Shown here piece by piece: positions 35,784 to 36,916 of a stretch of 36,916 bases of DNA. Each line of letters begins with the position of its first letter. Positions within the stretch are counted from its first letter, which is position 1. The stretch is from the NCBI GenBank assembly GCA_018716285.1, contig DVKD01000030.1, forward strand, positions 1-36,916, written 5' to 3'. The notes below the pieces were generated by a model. It worked only from the letters and a program-made list of their open reading frames with translations, had not been told where the DNA came from and searched no databases. The DNA is from Candidatus Merdivicinus faecavium. GTDB taxonomy: Bacteria > Bacillota > Clostridia > Oscillospirales > Ruminococcaceae. A program made the position numbers and the translations under genes.

Positions 35784-36092
35784 ATGTCCGTAACGATTGT
35801 CAATAAAAATAATTTTGAGCAGATCAAAAACAGCGAGAAGCCGGTTCTTCTCGATTTCTACGCAGATTGGTGCGGTCCCTGCCGCATGGTCTCCCCCCTG
35901 GTAGACCAGATCGCAGACGAAAACCCGCAGTACCTGGTGGGCAAAGTCAATGTGGACCAGGAGCCCGAGCTGGCGCAGGCCTTCGGCGTTGCAAGCATCC
36001 CGACGCTGGTTGTGATGAAGGGCGGCAGAATCGCAAACCGTTCGGTCGGGGCAAGGCCCAAACAGCAGATCCTCGCCATGCTAGAGGGCTAA
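35784..36092 (+). CDS. trxA: Thioredoxin
   Basis: This 102-residue protein is a single-domain thioredoxin: FYADWCGPC supplies the redox pair Cys30/Cys33, and the cis-proline loop reads ASIPTLVV. It reduces protein disulfides in the cytosol with electrons from thioredoxin reductase. Start ATG 35784 follows AGGAACAGGAACG. The last 12 bases overlap the 3' end of the convergent Crp/Fnr gene, so the two are transcribed toward each other and may interfere. Confidence 0.96.
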   Translation: MSVTIVNKNNFEQIKNSEKPVLLDFYADWCGPCRMVSPLVDQIADENPQYLVGKVNVDQEPELAQAFGVASIPTLVVMKGGRIANRSVGARPKQQILAMLEG

Positions 36093-36758
36093 ATCCCGGA
36101 GCCGCTGTTTGTCCAGGATCTTAACCCCTTTCCGGGAAACCTCGACGATTCCTTCCCCCGCAAAGTATTTGAGCATGCGGGTCACCACCTCGCGGGCAGA
36201 TCCCATGTATTTGGCGATCTGCTCGTGGGTGAGCGGTATGACGTCGGAGCCGATGCGTTTCGATTCGTCGGACAGGAAGATGGCGAGCCTCTGGTCCATG
36301 CTCATAAAGAGGATCTGCTGCATGACCCACATCACGTCGGAAAACCGGCTGATCGCGGTTTCCAGCGAGAATATTTTGATTTTGGGATGGCTTTCGCTGA
36401 CGGACGCAAAGGCCGGGCCGTTTATGACGTAGCACTCGCTGTCCTCCTCCGCGTCGATCATGACGTCAAAGGTGACGGCCTGCAGGACGCAGGAGGCGGA
36501 AAGCATGCACATATCGCCGGAATACAGCCGATAAAGCGTAATGTCCTTCCCCTTCTCAGACATAATGTACACCCGCAGGCACCCGGAACGAATAAAGAAT
36601 ACGCCGGAGCATTCCGAACCATCGTGAATGGTTGTGCCTTTCAAATAGGTCATCGCAACGGAATGCCGGCAGATCGTTTCCTGTGCATCGGCGGAAATTT
36701 CCTCCCAAAACGGAAAAATTTTTTTGTACACCGATTCAAACATTGCTCGTGACATCAC
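36081..36758 (-). CDS. Crp/Fnr-family transcriptional regulator
   Basis: This 225-residue regulator has an N-terminal cyclic-nucleotide-like beta barrel (about 30-120; GVFFIRSGCLRVYIMSEKGK) and a C-terminal winged helix (THEQIAKYMGSAREVVTRMLKYF). The cysteines (Cys31, Cys50, Cys59, further ones near 85-90) are scattered and do not form the usual Fnr N-terminal cluster motif. Ligand is unknown. Start GTG 36758 sits seven bases after GGAG; an ATG three bases later is the alternative. Its 3' end overlaps the thioredoxin gene. Confidence 0.92.
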   Translation of the reverse strand: MMSRAMFESVYKKIFPFWEEISADAQETICRHSVAMTYLKGTTIHDGSECSGVFFIRSGCLRVYIMSEKGKDITLYRLYSGDMCMLSASCVLQAVTFDVMIDAEEDSECYVINGPAFASVSESHPKIKIFSLETAISRFSDVMWVMQQILFMSMDQRLAIFLSDESKRIGSDVIPLTHEQIAKYMGSAREVVTRMLKYFAGEGIVEVSRKGVKILDKQRLRDLAL

Positions 36759-36842
36759 TGATGCACTCCTTTCAGAAAAGAGGGAAAAAAGGTTGAAACA
36801 AAGTAATTTAAGTATCTTTCCGAAAAAGGGTACACAAAACCA

Positions 36843-36862
36843 CGCTCCCCTAAAAGCGAGCG
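36843..36862 (-). terminator. Weak hairpin downstream of the edge gene
   Basis: CGCTC and GAGCG pair around a 10-base loop, followed on the minus strand by TGGTTTTG. It could end a gene that enters from the right edge. The short stem makes this uncertain. Confidence 0.4.
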
Positions 36863-36877
36863 AAAAATGAAGTTATG

Positions 36878-36916
36878 CTAAAAGTCTAAGTAGTCGGTAG
36901 AGAAGTTACCAGATAA
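36878..36916 (-). CDS. Possible 3' end of an unidentified gene at the right edge
   Basis: Read from the right edge on the minus strand, the last twelve codons give LSGNFSTDYLDF and then TAG. Codons are AT-rich (TTA, TCT, TTT), unlike nearly all genes in the window, and a hairpin follows. With so few codons this may be chance. If real, it is the C-terminus of a gene lying beyond the window, perhaps of foreign origin. Confidence 0.3.
   Translation of the reverse strand, partial: LSGNFSTDYLDF

Noticed and set aside
36759-36842. Possible promoter of the Crp/Fnr gene.
   Set aside because: Only a weak GATACT-like -10 with a poor -35 is visible, so I do not call it.

Overview
This 36.9 kb window is GC-rich, dense bacterial DNA with Bacillota-type expression signals: strong AGGAGG ribosome binding sites, frequent TTG and GTG starts, and TTGACA/TATAAT promoters. 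It carries spoIVA and a sipL-type gene, so the host very probably forms endospores. The V-type ATPase, the Fe-S/DUF362 protein and the absence of any visible respiratory gene fit an anaerobic clostridial lineage, possibly a gut Oscillospiraceae-like genome. The genus is inference only.

Layout. Positions 1-5969 (minus strand) hold the front of a V-type ATPase operon: stalk G/H, I, K, E, C, F and most of A, which is cut by the window edge. The proteolipid keeps the residues that bind Na+ in Enterococcus hirae NtpK. From 6172 to 10800 (plus strand) is a GntR-controlled ABC operon: a YtrA-type regulator, a six-helix permease, two tandem paralogous exported proteins of unknown function, and the ATPase. 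Its promoter carries a perfect palindrome over the -10 box. It ends in a GC-rich tandem repeat and a bidirectional terminator.

From 15601 down to 11119 (minus strand) runs a carbohydrate operon: a Gfo/Idh/MocA oxidoreductase, a ThuA-like protein, an unannotated 44-residue membrane peptide, a second Gfo/Idh/MocA oxidoreductase, a barrel-like protein and a CxxC protein. Divergent from it (15873-18613) are a lone hydantoinase/oxoprolinase-A protein and an EEP-family hydrolase. From 18670 to 24208 are a sialate O-acetylesterase-like protein, a metallophosphoesterase with altered metal-site motifs, a zinc alcohol dehydrogenase, a CarD regulator, an MFS transporter and a CE15-like esterase.

From 27393 to 24352 (minus strand) sipL and spoIVA lie together behind a possible sigma-E promoter. 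Then come a 53-residue orphan gene, a HAD phosphatase, a GNAT acetyltransferase, a DUF362 Fe-S protein, a DUF4886-like SGNH hydrolase, a Ca2+-type P-ATPase, a Cys-type sulfatase, thioredoxin and a Crp/Fnr regulator.

Taken together the genes suggest a spore-forming anaerobe that scavenges modified glycans (deacetylation, desulfation, esterase action, keto-sugar redox). The best candidates for undescribed biology are the ABC operon with two exported paralogs, the ThuA operon with its small membrane peptide and CxxC protein, the altered phosphoesterase, and two intergenic repeat families.
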